From assembly GCA_964530185.1 (NCBI GenBank), contig CAZHBB010000161.1:1-5263 (forward strand): a stretch of 5,263 nucleotides of DNA, read 5' to 3'. Shown one piece after another: positions 1 to 5,083 of the stretch (positions within the stretch are counted from its first letter, which is position 1; the number at the start of each line of letters is the position of its first letter). The DNA is from PWVB01 sp964530185. GTDB taxonomy: Bacteria > Chloroflexota > Anaerolineae > B4-G1 > SLSP01. The notes beneath the pieces are model-generated. The model saw nothing but the letters and a program-made list of their open reading frames with translations, searched no databases and was not told the origin of the DNA. The translations under genes were made by a program, and so were the position numbers.

Positions 1-89
1 CACTGCCTTGACAAACAATTATAGTCCGAGAACCTGGACCGCTACTTTTCTGTCCTTGCTGTGTTGCTTCGCAGCCCTATACTCAGCCC

Positions 90-96
90 GGAGGTG
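90..96 (+). promoter_or_regulatory. Ribosome binding site fixing the aldolase start
   Basis: GGAGGTG sits 6 nt before the ATG at 103. The alternative in-frame GTG at 61 would place this Shine-Dalgarno inside the coding region and add 14 residues that do not resemble the family N-terminus. The site therefore decides the start. Confidence 0.75.
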
Positions 97-102
97 AAGC
101 CT

Positions 103-1032
103 ATGGAGAAAGCAGCAGAGATACCCTCGGGTGTGTGGCCGACGATGATTACCCCCTTCACCGAGAGCGGGGCTATTGACGAGAGGGCACTCCACGAATT
201 GGTTGCCTGGTATCTGGAGCGTGGTGTCAGCGGGCTGTTCGCCGTTTGCCTTTCGAGCGAGATGTTCACACTCACACCGGCCGAGCGTGTCAAACTCGCC
301 AGCACGATCGTGGACCTCGCGGCTGGTCGCGTACCCGTCATCGCTTCTGCAGTCGGAAGCGGTGAGATAGAGAAGCAGGCCGAGGAGGTCAGACGCATGG
401 CGGATACGGGTGTCAACGCCGTGGTGCTCCTCACCAACCGCTTGGCTCTGCCCGACGAATCAGATGACGCCTGGAGATCCAACACCGAGCGCCTATTGGA
501 AGAGCTGCAAGACGACATCGTGTTGGGCCTCTACGAATGTCCGGTGCCTTACAAGAGGGTCCTCAGCCCCGAGCTGCTCGCATGGTGTGCAGAAACTGGT
601 CGCTTTGTCTTTCTCAAGGACACGTGCTGCAACGTCGCGCTGATGCGCGCCAAGATGAAAGCCGCGCCGGAGATCCATCTGTTCAACGCCAACGCGACCA
701 CGCTCCTGGCATCGCTGCTCGATGGAGCGGCTGGCTACAGTGGCGTCATGGCCAATTTCCATCCCCAACTCTACGGATGGCTTTGCCACAACTGGGCAAC
801 AGAGCCTGAGCACGCAGAGCAACTCCAGGCCTTCTTGGGCATTGCCTCACTCCTGGAGCTGCGAGGTTATCCAGTCAACGCTAAGTATGCCCTGCAACTT
901 GAGGGCCTGCCCATCAGCCTTTACAGCCGAGCGCGATCTGAAGTCATACTGGAACCCTGGCACCATCTCCAGATTGAGCAGGTGCAGCAACTAGCCCACA
1001 CTATGGCACAAAGCTATCCGTGGCCTAGATAA
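103..1032 (+). CDS. DapA/NanA-superfamily (DHDPS-like) lyase or aldolase, substrate unknown
   Basis: A 309-residue protein, the usual length for the dihydrodipicolinate synthase / N-acetylneuraminate lyase superfamily of cytoplasmic TIM-barrel class I aldolases. It starts with the family-like W-P-T-M-I-T-P-F (residues 12-19). Lys172, in F-L-K-D-T, is the expected Schiff-base lysine. Tyr144, in L-Y-E-C-P, is the expected catalytic tyrosine, and the 28-residue spacing matches Tyr133/Lys161 of E. coli DapA. The GTTGE loop is replaced by C-L-S-S-E (49-53), and the DapA residues equivalent to Thr44, Tyr107 and Arg138 are not conserved, so true lysine-pathway DHDPS activity is unlikely. A 2-oxo-acid aldolase or hydratase/lyase role is inferred. 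The ATG at 103 is chosen over the in-frame GTG at 61 because GGAGGTG (90-96) lies 6 nt upstream. The TAA stop is 31 bp from the end of the convergent membrane gene. The family is secure; the reaction is not. Confidence 0.9.
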   Translation: MEKAAEIPSGVWPTMITPFTESGAIDERALHELVAWYLERGVSGLFAVCLSSEMFTLTPAERVKLASTIVDLAAGRVPVIASAVGSGEIEKQAEEVRRMADTGVNAVVLLTNRLALPDESDDAWRSNTERLLEELQDDIVLGLYECPVPYKRVLSPELLAWCAETGRFVFLKDTCCNVALMRAKMKAAPEIHLFNANATTLLASLLDGAAGYSGVMANFHPQLYGWLCHNWATEPEHAEQLQAFLGIASLLELRGYPVNAKYALQLEGLPISLYSRARSEVILEPWHHLQIEQVQQLAHTMAQSYPWPR

Positions 1033-1063
1033 GCCTCGGCAACTGCAGATCGTGGATATCCTT

Positions 1064-2143
1064 TCAGACCTCCCCCACGCTGGAACCCTGCGCTCCTGAG
1101 CTAGGAGCGCAGGCATTACCCATCGCCACCAACTCACGATACGTAAGCGTCCAGACCGTCGAGGCGAAGGTCTCCCACAACCCGCCGACGAAGACAAGTG
1201 GTGCTGAGAGAGCCACCACGAACATGGGGATGCCAGCCAGGAACCCCATCACCCAAGCCGTCTCGGCTCGGAAGAGCACGTCCGCGAGCACACGTACTGC
1301 CAGCAGGGCCCCCCCGCCGACCAACACGGCCAAGGTGAGCGCCAACACGAACACCGGGATCGTCAGCAAGGTGAAGCCCAGGCGAAGCACAAACATAACG
1401 AGCCACATCAACCCAACATCCTTAAGGCTCTTCCATGCCATCCGGGCGCCAGCATTCAGACTCTCGAGCACGCCAAGGTCAGTCAGTACGACAGCACGCG
1501 CGCTGAGATGCAGCACAATGGTAGCCACTGTAAAGACCACCACACCGAAGAGCCCAACCAGGAACAGCAGACCAATAGCCGTCGCCGTGCCCAAGACGCC
1601 CAGAATGTTCGACTTCGTGACCCACAGTAGAAAGGGCGCCACGGCAACGGCTACCAGAGCCATGAATATCAAGCTCAAGGGTAACATAACCACCAGGCGT
1701 AAGAGGAAGAGATGCCAAGCCTCGCGGGACCAACCCACACGGAATCCCTCCTTGATCGAGAGCTTGAGTTCCTCGGCCGCATAGCGGTCGACCAGCTTGA
1801 TCAGCGCGGTTTCGGCTACGAAGCGCGCCACGGTAGCTGCGACCATGTAAACAAGCATCAGGCACATCAACGCCGTGATAAACACCAGCGCTCCTGCCGG
1901 AATTCCACCTTGGAACCCTCGACCGAACATTCGCCCCAGCGTTCGGCCCCATTGCTCAAGTTGTGCCTGTATCCTGGGTGGAAGCTTGGTCCCGGTGCCG
2001 CTGCCTCGGAGGTTAGCACCTGCGTTGCCGCCTCCCCCGCCCCCTCCACCTGAGGTTAAGGCTGCCAACACACCAAAGACCCAGAGCGCCTTGTAGTTCC
2101 AGAGAATCCTCCAAGCGCGTTTGACAATCCCAAAGTGATCCAT
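1064..2143 (-). CDS. Polytopic membrane protein with polyglycine loop, GPDPase-membrane-domain/DUF4013-like
   Basis: A 359-residue integral membrane protein of unknown function. The N-terminus (M-D-H-F-G-I-V-K-R-A-W-R) leads into a short hydrophobic segment (about 18-30), then eight consecutive glycines (32-39) and a polar, probably exposed linker (40-80). Hydrophobic segments follow at about 83-107, 145-175, 186-212, 244-285 and 296-322; the two longest could be hairpins. A motif S-x3-G-x-R-x2-W occurs at 129-138 and again at 228-237, each just before a membrane segment, which suggests an internal duplication. The overall look recalls bacterial proteins annotated as glycerophosphodiester phosphodiesterase membrane-domain or DUF4013-like; no catalytic domain is present. 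The ATG at 2143 is chosen over one at 2245 because GGGGAGGAAC lies directly upstream and the extra 34 residues look non-coding. It lies 123 bp after the PK-C-like gene on the same strand and may be cotranscribed with it. Confidence 0.8.
   Translation of the reverse strand: MDHFGIVKRAWRILWNYKALWVFGVLAALTSGGGGGGGGNAGANLRGSGTGTKLPPRIQAQLEQWGRTLGRMFGRGFQGGIPAGALVFITALMCLMLVYMVAATVARFVAETALIKLVDRYAAEELKLSIKEGFRVGWSREAWHLFLLRLVVMLPLSLIFMALVAVAVAPFLLWVTKSNILGVLGTATAIGLLFLVGLFGVVVFTVATIVLHLSARAVVLTDLGVLESLNAGARMAWKSLKDVGLMWLVMFVLRLGFTLLTIPVFVLALTLAVLVGGGALLAVRVLADVLFRAETAWVMGFLAGIPMFVVALSAPLVFVGGLWETFASTVWTLTYRELVAMGNACAPSSGAQGSSVGEV
1087..1113. terminator. Perfect 11-bp hairpin near the convergent gene ends (possible terminator)
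   Basis: CCTGCGCTCCT (1087-1097) and AGGAGCGCAGG (1103-1113) are exact reverse complements around a 5-nt loop, GAGCT. The hairpin lies 55 nt after the aldolase stop on the plus strand and inside the last codons of the convergent membrane gene. Neither strand has a U-tract after the stem, so this would be a tail-less terminator or an mRNA 3'-end stabiliser. The structure is certain; the role is inferred. Confidence 0.4.
2027..2050 (-). repeat. G-rich tract encoding eight glycines
   Basis: The coding strand carries G-runs separated by single bases and encodes eight consecutive glycines (residues 32-39) just after the first hydrophobic segment of the membrane protein. It is a low-complexity codon repeat (GGN) prone to slippage, and it has several closely spaced G-runs that could form a two-tier quadruplex. 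Confidence 0.6.
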
Positions 2144-2150
2144 AGTCACA

Positions 2151-2160
2151 GTTCCTCCCC
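2151..2160 (-). promoter_or_regulatory. Ribosome binding site of the membrane protein gene
   Basis: On the minus strand GGGGAGGAAC precedes the ATG at 2143 by 7 nt. It supports the short form of the protein and argues against the upstream in-frame ATG codons at 2245 and 2170. Confidence 0.7.
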
Positions 2161-2266
2161 TGCTTGTCATAAACCCAGCTAGAGACTCACCTCGGCCACA
2201 CCCACTCGAGCCGCGATCTGGCGAGAGCAACGGACCACGGGTCACGCTCGCTCCGCATGCGATCAG

Positions 2267-2839
2267 TCACGGAATGCGCGGCTTGGCCAGAATCTCACGT
2301 ATTTCCAGCTCATGAAACGTTCGCGGATAGGCCGGTTTGCAGACGATTGCAGTGTCTGCTCCCTCACTGGTCCCCCCCACCGCGATGACCTCTTCCTCCA
2401 TGTCGAGTAACCCAGCATCGGCGGCCATGAGCAGACACTCAACGGCAACCTTCATCCCTTGCGAGAAACGATAGAGCGTATCCCGCACGATCTCTTCAAT
2501 CGCACGGCCCCCATATTTCTCCGCAAAGGCCGAGCCTACGCCGTCACCCAAGGCATGAATCCCCGTGTGGACGATGATACCTAAATCACTGAGTGCTTCC
2601 CGCTCCTCTCGCGTCATCACCCAGCCCGCCGATGCCCAACTGTGGCAGATGCTAACAGCGATGATCTGCACACCTAACGGCGCCAACATGGCGTGCGCCT
2701 TGCGTGCTGTCTCCCCGTGCGATGAAGCCACCACCACCTGACGGATCCCCAGCGCCTCTGCTCGTTGACGCACTATCTCTAGCGTGGCATCGGTGTTGTG
2801 CGGCCCCCCTCTCTCAAACAGCAGCGTTGTCGCCTTCAC
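2267..2839 (-). CDS. Stand-alone pyruvate kinase C-terminal-like domain protein (COG1751 type)
   Basis: A 190-residue soluble protein resembling the conserved COG1751 family, whose fold matches the C-terminal (allosteric) domain of pyruvate kinase; archaeal AF0103 is the member I recall. Recognisable blocks are F-E-R-G-G-P-H-N-T-D-A-T-L-E (8-21), V-V-V-A-S-S-H-G-E-T-A (35-45), the G-I-H-A-L-G-D-G loop (93-100), and the C-terminal G-G-T-S-E-G-A-D-T-A (155-164) followed by H-E-L-x-I-R-E-I-L-A-K-P-R (176-188). The conserved small-residue loops suggest ligand or phosphate binding, but the family has no established reaction and there is no pyruvate kinase catalytic barrel. It starts with GTG at 2839, supported by an excellent Shine-Dalgarno. 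No signal peptide or membrane segment is seen. It is divergent from the lipoprotein gene at 3001 and may lead a transcript continuing into the membrane protein gene 123 bp downstream. Confidence 0.85.
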   Translation of the reverse strand: MKATTLLFERGGPHNTDATLEIVRQRAEALGIRQVVVASSHGETARKAHAMLAPLGVQIIAVSICHSWASAGWVMTREEREALSDLGIIVHTGIHALGDGVGSAFAEKYGGRAIEEIVRDTLYRFSQGMKVAVECLLMAADAGLLDMEEEVIAVGGTSEGADTAIVCKPAYPRTFHELEIREILAKPRIP

Positions 2840-2842
2840 GCC

Positions 2843-2853
2843 ATCACCTCCTT
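2843..2853 (-). promoter_or_regulatory. Extended Shine-Dalgarno for a GTG-start gene
   Basis: The minus strand reads AAGGAGGTGAT, 3 nt before the GTG at 2839 (8 nt from the GGAGG core). This is complementary to nearly the whole 16S anti-Shine-Dalgarno tail. It fixes the non-ATG start and suggests efficient initiation. Confidence 0.8.
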
Positions 2854-2900
2854 GACTTGAGTAGAACTATCCTCCGAGACGGCCCCATGCCACATCTGCC

Positions 2901-2922
2901 GCAACAACCGGCTGGTAGTTGC
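2901..2922. promoter_or_regulatory. Imperfect dyad in the divergent intergenic region (candidate operator)
   Basis: GCAACAACC (2901-2909) and GGTAGTTGC (2914-2922) are inverted repeats with one mismatch and a 4-bp centre. The dyad lies between the divergent genes starting at 2839 and 3001, where a shared operator or leader hairpin would be expected. No regulator gene is present, so the assignment is inferred. Confidence 0.3.
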
Positions 2923-2958
2923 ATCTTGGGAACCACAGCATAGCCGGTTTCGTCTTTC

Positions 2959-2980
2959 TTGCATATACTATATACATTAT
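2959..2980 (+). promoter_or_regulatory. AT-rich promoter-like block for the lipoprotein gene
   Basis: An AT-rich island in GC-rich sequence holds TATACT at 2964-2969 and TATACA at 2971-2976, both good -10 hexamers, 24-36 nt before the ATG at 3001. ATATAC is repeated in tandem with a 7-nt period. No clear -35 hexamer lies at the right distance. On the opposite strand the same block contains TATAGT, so it could also serve the divergent gene at 2839. Confidence 0.35.
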
Positions 2981-3000
2981 CAGAAGGAGAAAGGAGCACG

Positions 3001-3615
3001 ATGAACAGGTGGATCAGGGTTTTCAGCGCATTGGTGCCACTCTTGATCCTCGTGGCGACAGCCTGCGGAGCAGGACCGACTGAAGAAGCCCAGACCGGAC
3101 TGCCCAACCCAGCCTCCGTACATTGCGAAGAACAGGGAGGCAGCCTGGAGATACGAAGTGATGCTGAAGGAGGACAGTACGGCGTGTGCACATTTGATGA
3201 CGGAAGCGAGTGTGAGGAGTGGTCATTCTTGCGCGGTGAGTGCACCCCTGGTGCCAGCCAGAGTGCACAGTCGCCATCGGCAAGTCCCGATACAGAGGCT
3301 AACCCAGGCGTCTATATCGACGAGATTGTGTTGAATATCATGGAGTCTTGGCCTCTGCAGGTCAGTGCGACCGTGCGGGGCAACCTCGCAGACGCCTGTG
3401 TCGTCCTGGACGACATCACAGCAACACGCGAGGGCAACGTGTTCTCCCTCCACATCCACACCCACCGCGAGGGGGAAGTCTGTGCCCAGATGCTGGTTCC
3501 CTTTGAGGAAACTGTCCCATTGGACGTAAAGGGGCTGCCTGCCGGCACCTACATAGTCCAGGCTGGCAAGGTCAGCGCAACCTTCACCTTCGAGAGGGAC
3601 AATACGGCGGACTGA
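3001..3615 (+). CDS. Secreted lipoprotein with DUF333-like domain and C-terminal beta domain
   Basis: A 204-residue exported protein of unknown function. Residues 1-21 form a lipoprotein signal peptide (N-R-W-I-R, then a hydrophobic core) ending in A-T-A-C with Cys22 as lipidation site; Ala rather than Leu at -3 is slightly non-classical. Residues about 34-83 resemble DUF333 (N-P-A-S-V-H-C at 36-42, G-G-Q-Y-G-V-C at 57-63, E-C-E-E-W at 70-74, Cys81), giving four cysteines that may form disulfides. A Ser/Pro/Gln linker (84-102) leads to a C-terminal domain (103-199) with V-R-G-N-L (125-129), P-F-E-E-T-V-P-L-D-V (167-176) and G-L-P-A-G-T-Y (178-184), a pattern I associate with bacterial extracytoplasmic beta-sandwich lipoproteins. 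The ATG at 3001 is chosen over one at 2959 because AAGGAG (2991-2996) precedes it and the signal peptide begins there. It is probably monocistronic. Confidence 0.85.
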   Translation: MNRWIRVFSALVPLLILVATACGAGPTEEAQTGLPNPASVHCEEQGGSLEIRSDAEGGQYGVCTFDDGSECEEWSFLRGECTPGASQSAQSPSASPDTEANPGVYIDEIVLNIMESWPLQVSATVRGNLADACVVLDDITATREGNVFSLHIHTHREGEVCAQMLVPFEETVPLDVKGLPAGTYIVQAGKVSATFTFERDNTAD

Positions 3616-3641
3616 TGTACCGCAAGTGCTCACGTCCCTGG

Positions 3642-3711
3642 GGTGACGGTCACGCCACAGCGAACTCCAAGACCAGGTGGGTTTTCCATCTCCCAACAGT
3701 GAACCGTCACC
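3642..3711. other. 9-bp inverted repeat pair downstream of the lipoprotein gene
   Basis: GGTGACGGT (3642-3650) is the exact reverse complement of ACCGTCACC (3703-3711), and the second arm is followed by GTTTCTTTT (3712-3720). The 52-nt loop holds a small TGGG/CCCA stem (3678-3681 with 3692-3695). It could be a long-looped terminator for the lipoprotein gene ending at 3615 or a pair of binding half-sites. The left arm also sits in a local GTGAC-G-GTCAC palindrome (3643-3653). Confidence 0.3.
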
Positions 3712-3718
3712 GTTTCTT

Positions 3719-3750
3719 TTGATGTTTCATCTCTACTTCAATGGTACAAT
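3719..3750 (+). promoter_or_regulatory. Extended -10 promoter candidate for the amidohydrolase gene
   Basis: TGGTACAAT (3742-3750) fits the extended -10 pattern TG-N-TATAAT with one mismatch. TTGATG (3719-3724) could be a -35 but is 20 nt away, so the extended -10 would carry the promoter. Transcription would start near 3757, giving a leader of about 54 nt before the ATG at 3811. Confidence 0.4.
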
Positions 3751-3810
3751 GTAAACTCGCTGTATATACCTTCAGATCAAATATCTCACAGGACAAGGAG
3801 TGATGAGACA

Positions 3811-4950
3811 ATGTTCACCTTACGCGGCAAGACGATTTTCACTGGCACGGATGTCATCCACGACGCCGCAATCACTATCGATGGCACGACCATCGCAGCC
3901 GTAGGCGCCACTGACGGGGGCGAGGTCGCCGGGGAATACCCTGTCATCACACCGGCCTTCATCGACGCGCACAGCCACATCGGGCTGATTCGCGCGGGCG
4001 AGCCCTCGGCCGAGGCCGAGGCCAACGAGCACATGGAGTCGATGCTGGCCCACGCCGATGTACTCGACTCGCTGCAGATGGACGACAAGGGCTTCAAGGA
4101 CTCCATCGAGGCAGGCATCCTCTACTCCTGCGTGCTGCCCGGCAGCGGCAATATCATCGGCGGCAACTCCGCCGTCATCCGCAACTACGGCGCCAACAGC
4201 AACGCCGCCTTTATCCGCCGCGCAGGCATCAAGGCCGCCTTCGGTTACAACCCGATGTCCACCCGCGAGTGGAAAGGTCAACGGCCTTACACACGCATGG
4301 GCGCGCTGGCAATCCTGCGCGCCAAGCTGCACGACGTCAAGGCAAAAATGACCAAAGAAGCGACCAAAGAGGACGCCGACGTTACTTACACCGCCGAGGA
4401 GACAGTTTTGAAGGCGATCCTGGAAGGGAAGGAGCGATTACGCGTTCACGTCCACAAGACCGACGACATCGCGGCCCTGCTACGCTTCGTCGACGAGTTC
4501 AACCTAAAGGTCACCGTTGAGCACACGATGGACGTGCACGAGGTCGGGATCTACCAGGAGCTGAAGGCACACGGCATCCCCGTCGTCTACGGCCCGCTGG
4601 ACAGCCTGGCCTACAAAGTGGAGTTGAAGCACGAGGATTGGCGCAACATCAAGTTCCTGCTGGAATCGGGGGTGGAGTTTGGCCTGATGACGGATCACCC
4701 CGTGATCCTGCAGAAGACCATGCTCTACACGCTGCGCCACTTCCTGCGCTGTGGTCTCTCCAAGGACCAGGCGATAGGCATTATCACAGCCTCTAACGCC
4801 CGCATCTTGGGCGTGGACGATGTCCTCGGCACGCTGGAGCCCGGCAAGTGGGGCTCCGTCGTCTGCTGGAGCGGCGATCCCTTCTCGCTGGAGAGCTATC
4901 CGGTGGCGGTCTACGCCGAAGGGAAGCTGATCTACCAGGCTGAGTCGTAG
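3811..4950 (+). CDS. Metal-dependent amidohydrolase, imidazolonepropionase-like (COG1228 type)
   Basis: A 379-residue cytoplasmic hydrolase of the amidohydrolase superfamily. The N-terminal beta part (1-47) leads into I-D-A-H-S-H-I-G with metal ligands His54 and His56. Further expected ligands are His215 (V-H-V-H-K, 212-216), His238 (V-E-H-T, 236-239) and Asp295 (T-D-H-P, 294-297). The C-terminal signature T-A-S-N-A-R-I-L-G (326-334), then L-E-P-G-K-W-G-S-V (342-350) and W-x-G-D-P (353-357), closes the composite beta domain. G-N-I-I-G-G-N-S-A (113-121) marks a subgroup of COG1228-like proteins. All core metal residues are present, so it should be active on a cyclic amide, amide or similar C-N bond; the substrate is unknown. 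It is shorter than HutI and no other hut gene is nearby. The ATG at 3811 follows AAGGAG (3795-3800) by 10 nt. A strong hairpin lies 20 nt after the TAG stop. Confidence 0.9.
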   Translation: MFTLRGKTIFTGTDVIHDAAITIDGTTIAAVGATDGGEVAGEYPVITPAFIDAHSHIGLIRAGEPSAEAEANEHMESMLAHADVLDSLQMDDKGFKDSIEAGILYSCVLPGSGNIIGGNSAVIRNYGANSNAAFIRRAGIKAAFGYNPMSTREWKGQRPYTRMGALAILRAKLHDVKAKMTKEATKEDADVTYTAEETVLKAILEGKERLRVHVHKTDDIAALLRFVDEFNLKVTVEHTMDVHEVGIYQELKAHGIPVVYGPLDSLAYKVELKHEDWRNIKFLLESGVEFGLMTDHPVILQKTMLYTLRHFLRCGLSKDQAIGIITASNARILGVDDVLGTLEPGKWGSVVCWSGDPFSLESYPVAVYAEGKLIYQAES

Positions 4951-4970
4951 CCCACCCGCTGAGAGAACAC

Positions 4971-4999
4971 TTCCCCCGAGGCGCGCGGCCTCGGGGGAA
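4971..4999 (+). terminator. Strong GC-rich hairpin after the amidohydrolase gene
   Basis: TTCCCCCGAGG (4971-4981) and CCTCGGGGGAA (4989-4999) are perfect complements. A further C-G pair (4982/4988) makes a 12-bp stem with a 5-nt loop, GCGCG. It begins 20 nt after the TAG stop. No U-tract follows (AAGCGAG), so termination is likely but not the textbook form. Confidence 0.6.
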
Positions 5000-5018
5000 A
5001 GCGAGCTGTTGCAGAGGC

Positions 5019-5045
5019 GAAGGGAGAGGAAGGGATGCTCCCTTC
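5019..5045 (+). other. Second stem-loop with two alternative pairings in the zinc-ribbon gene leader
   Basis: GAAGGGA occurs twice (5019-5025 and 5029-5035), and either copy can pair with the single downstream arm. The first pairing uses CTCCCTTC (5038-5045) as an 8-bp stem with an 11-nt loop. The second uses TCCCTTC (5039-5045) as a 7-bp stem with a 3-nt loop, TGC. The element lies 39 nt before the ATG at 5084. Any regulatory role is inferred. Confidence 0.3.
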
Positions 5046-5083
5046 ATTAACTAACGGAAATCCAGCACTTGGAGATAATCAGG

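Noticed and set aside
8..25. TTGACA (8-13) near TATAGT (20-25) as a promoter for the aldolase gene
   Set aside because: The two hexamers are only 6 nt apart and cannot form one promoter. TATAGT could be a -10 alone, but its -35 would fall outside the window.
56..83. TTGCTG (56-61) and TATACT (78-83) as an aldolase promoter
   Set aside because: The 16-nt spacing is acceptable, but transcription would begin near 90, inside the Shine-Dalgarno, and the -35 matches only at TTG.
42..518. 158-codon open frame on the minus strand over the aldolase gene
   Set aside because: It is antisense to a well-supported family enzyme, its translation is Ser/Ala/Thr-rich with no recognisable domain, and I saw no convincing ribosome binding site for it.
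1224..1784. 186-codon open frame on the plus strand opposite the membrane protein gene
   Set aside because: The translation is basic and Thr/Ser/Arg-rich, as expected from reading antisense to hydrophobic codons. The minus frame shows coherent membrane segments and a good Shine-Dalgarno.
3223..3696. 157-codon minus-strand open frame over the lipoprotein gene
   Set aside because: No domain is recognisable, and the plus frame has a signal peptide, lipobox and Shine-Dalgarno.
2963..3775. Similar AT-rich TATATAC...CAG strings at 2970-2983 and 3763-3775 as a shared regulatory motif
   Set aside because: The match is short, of low complexity and gapped; chance similarity between AT-rich promoter gaps explains it.
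3820..4332. 170-codon minus-strand open frame over the amidohydrolase gene
   Set aside because: It is a shadow of a GC-rich coding region. The plus frame has the full set of amidohydrolase metal ligands.
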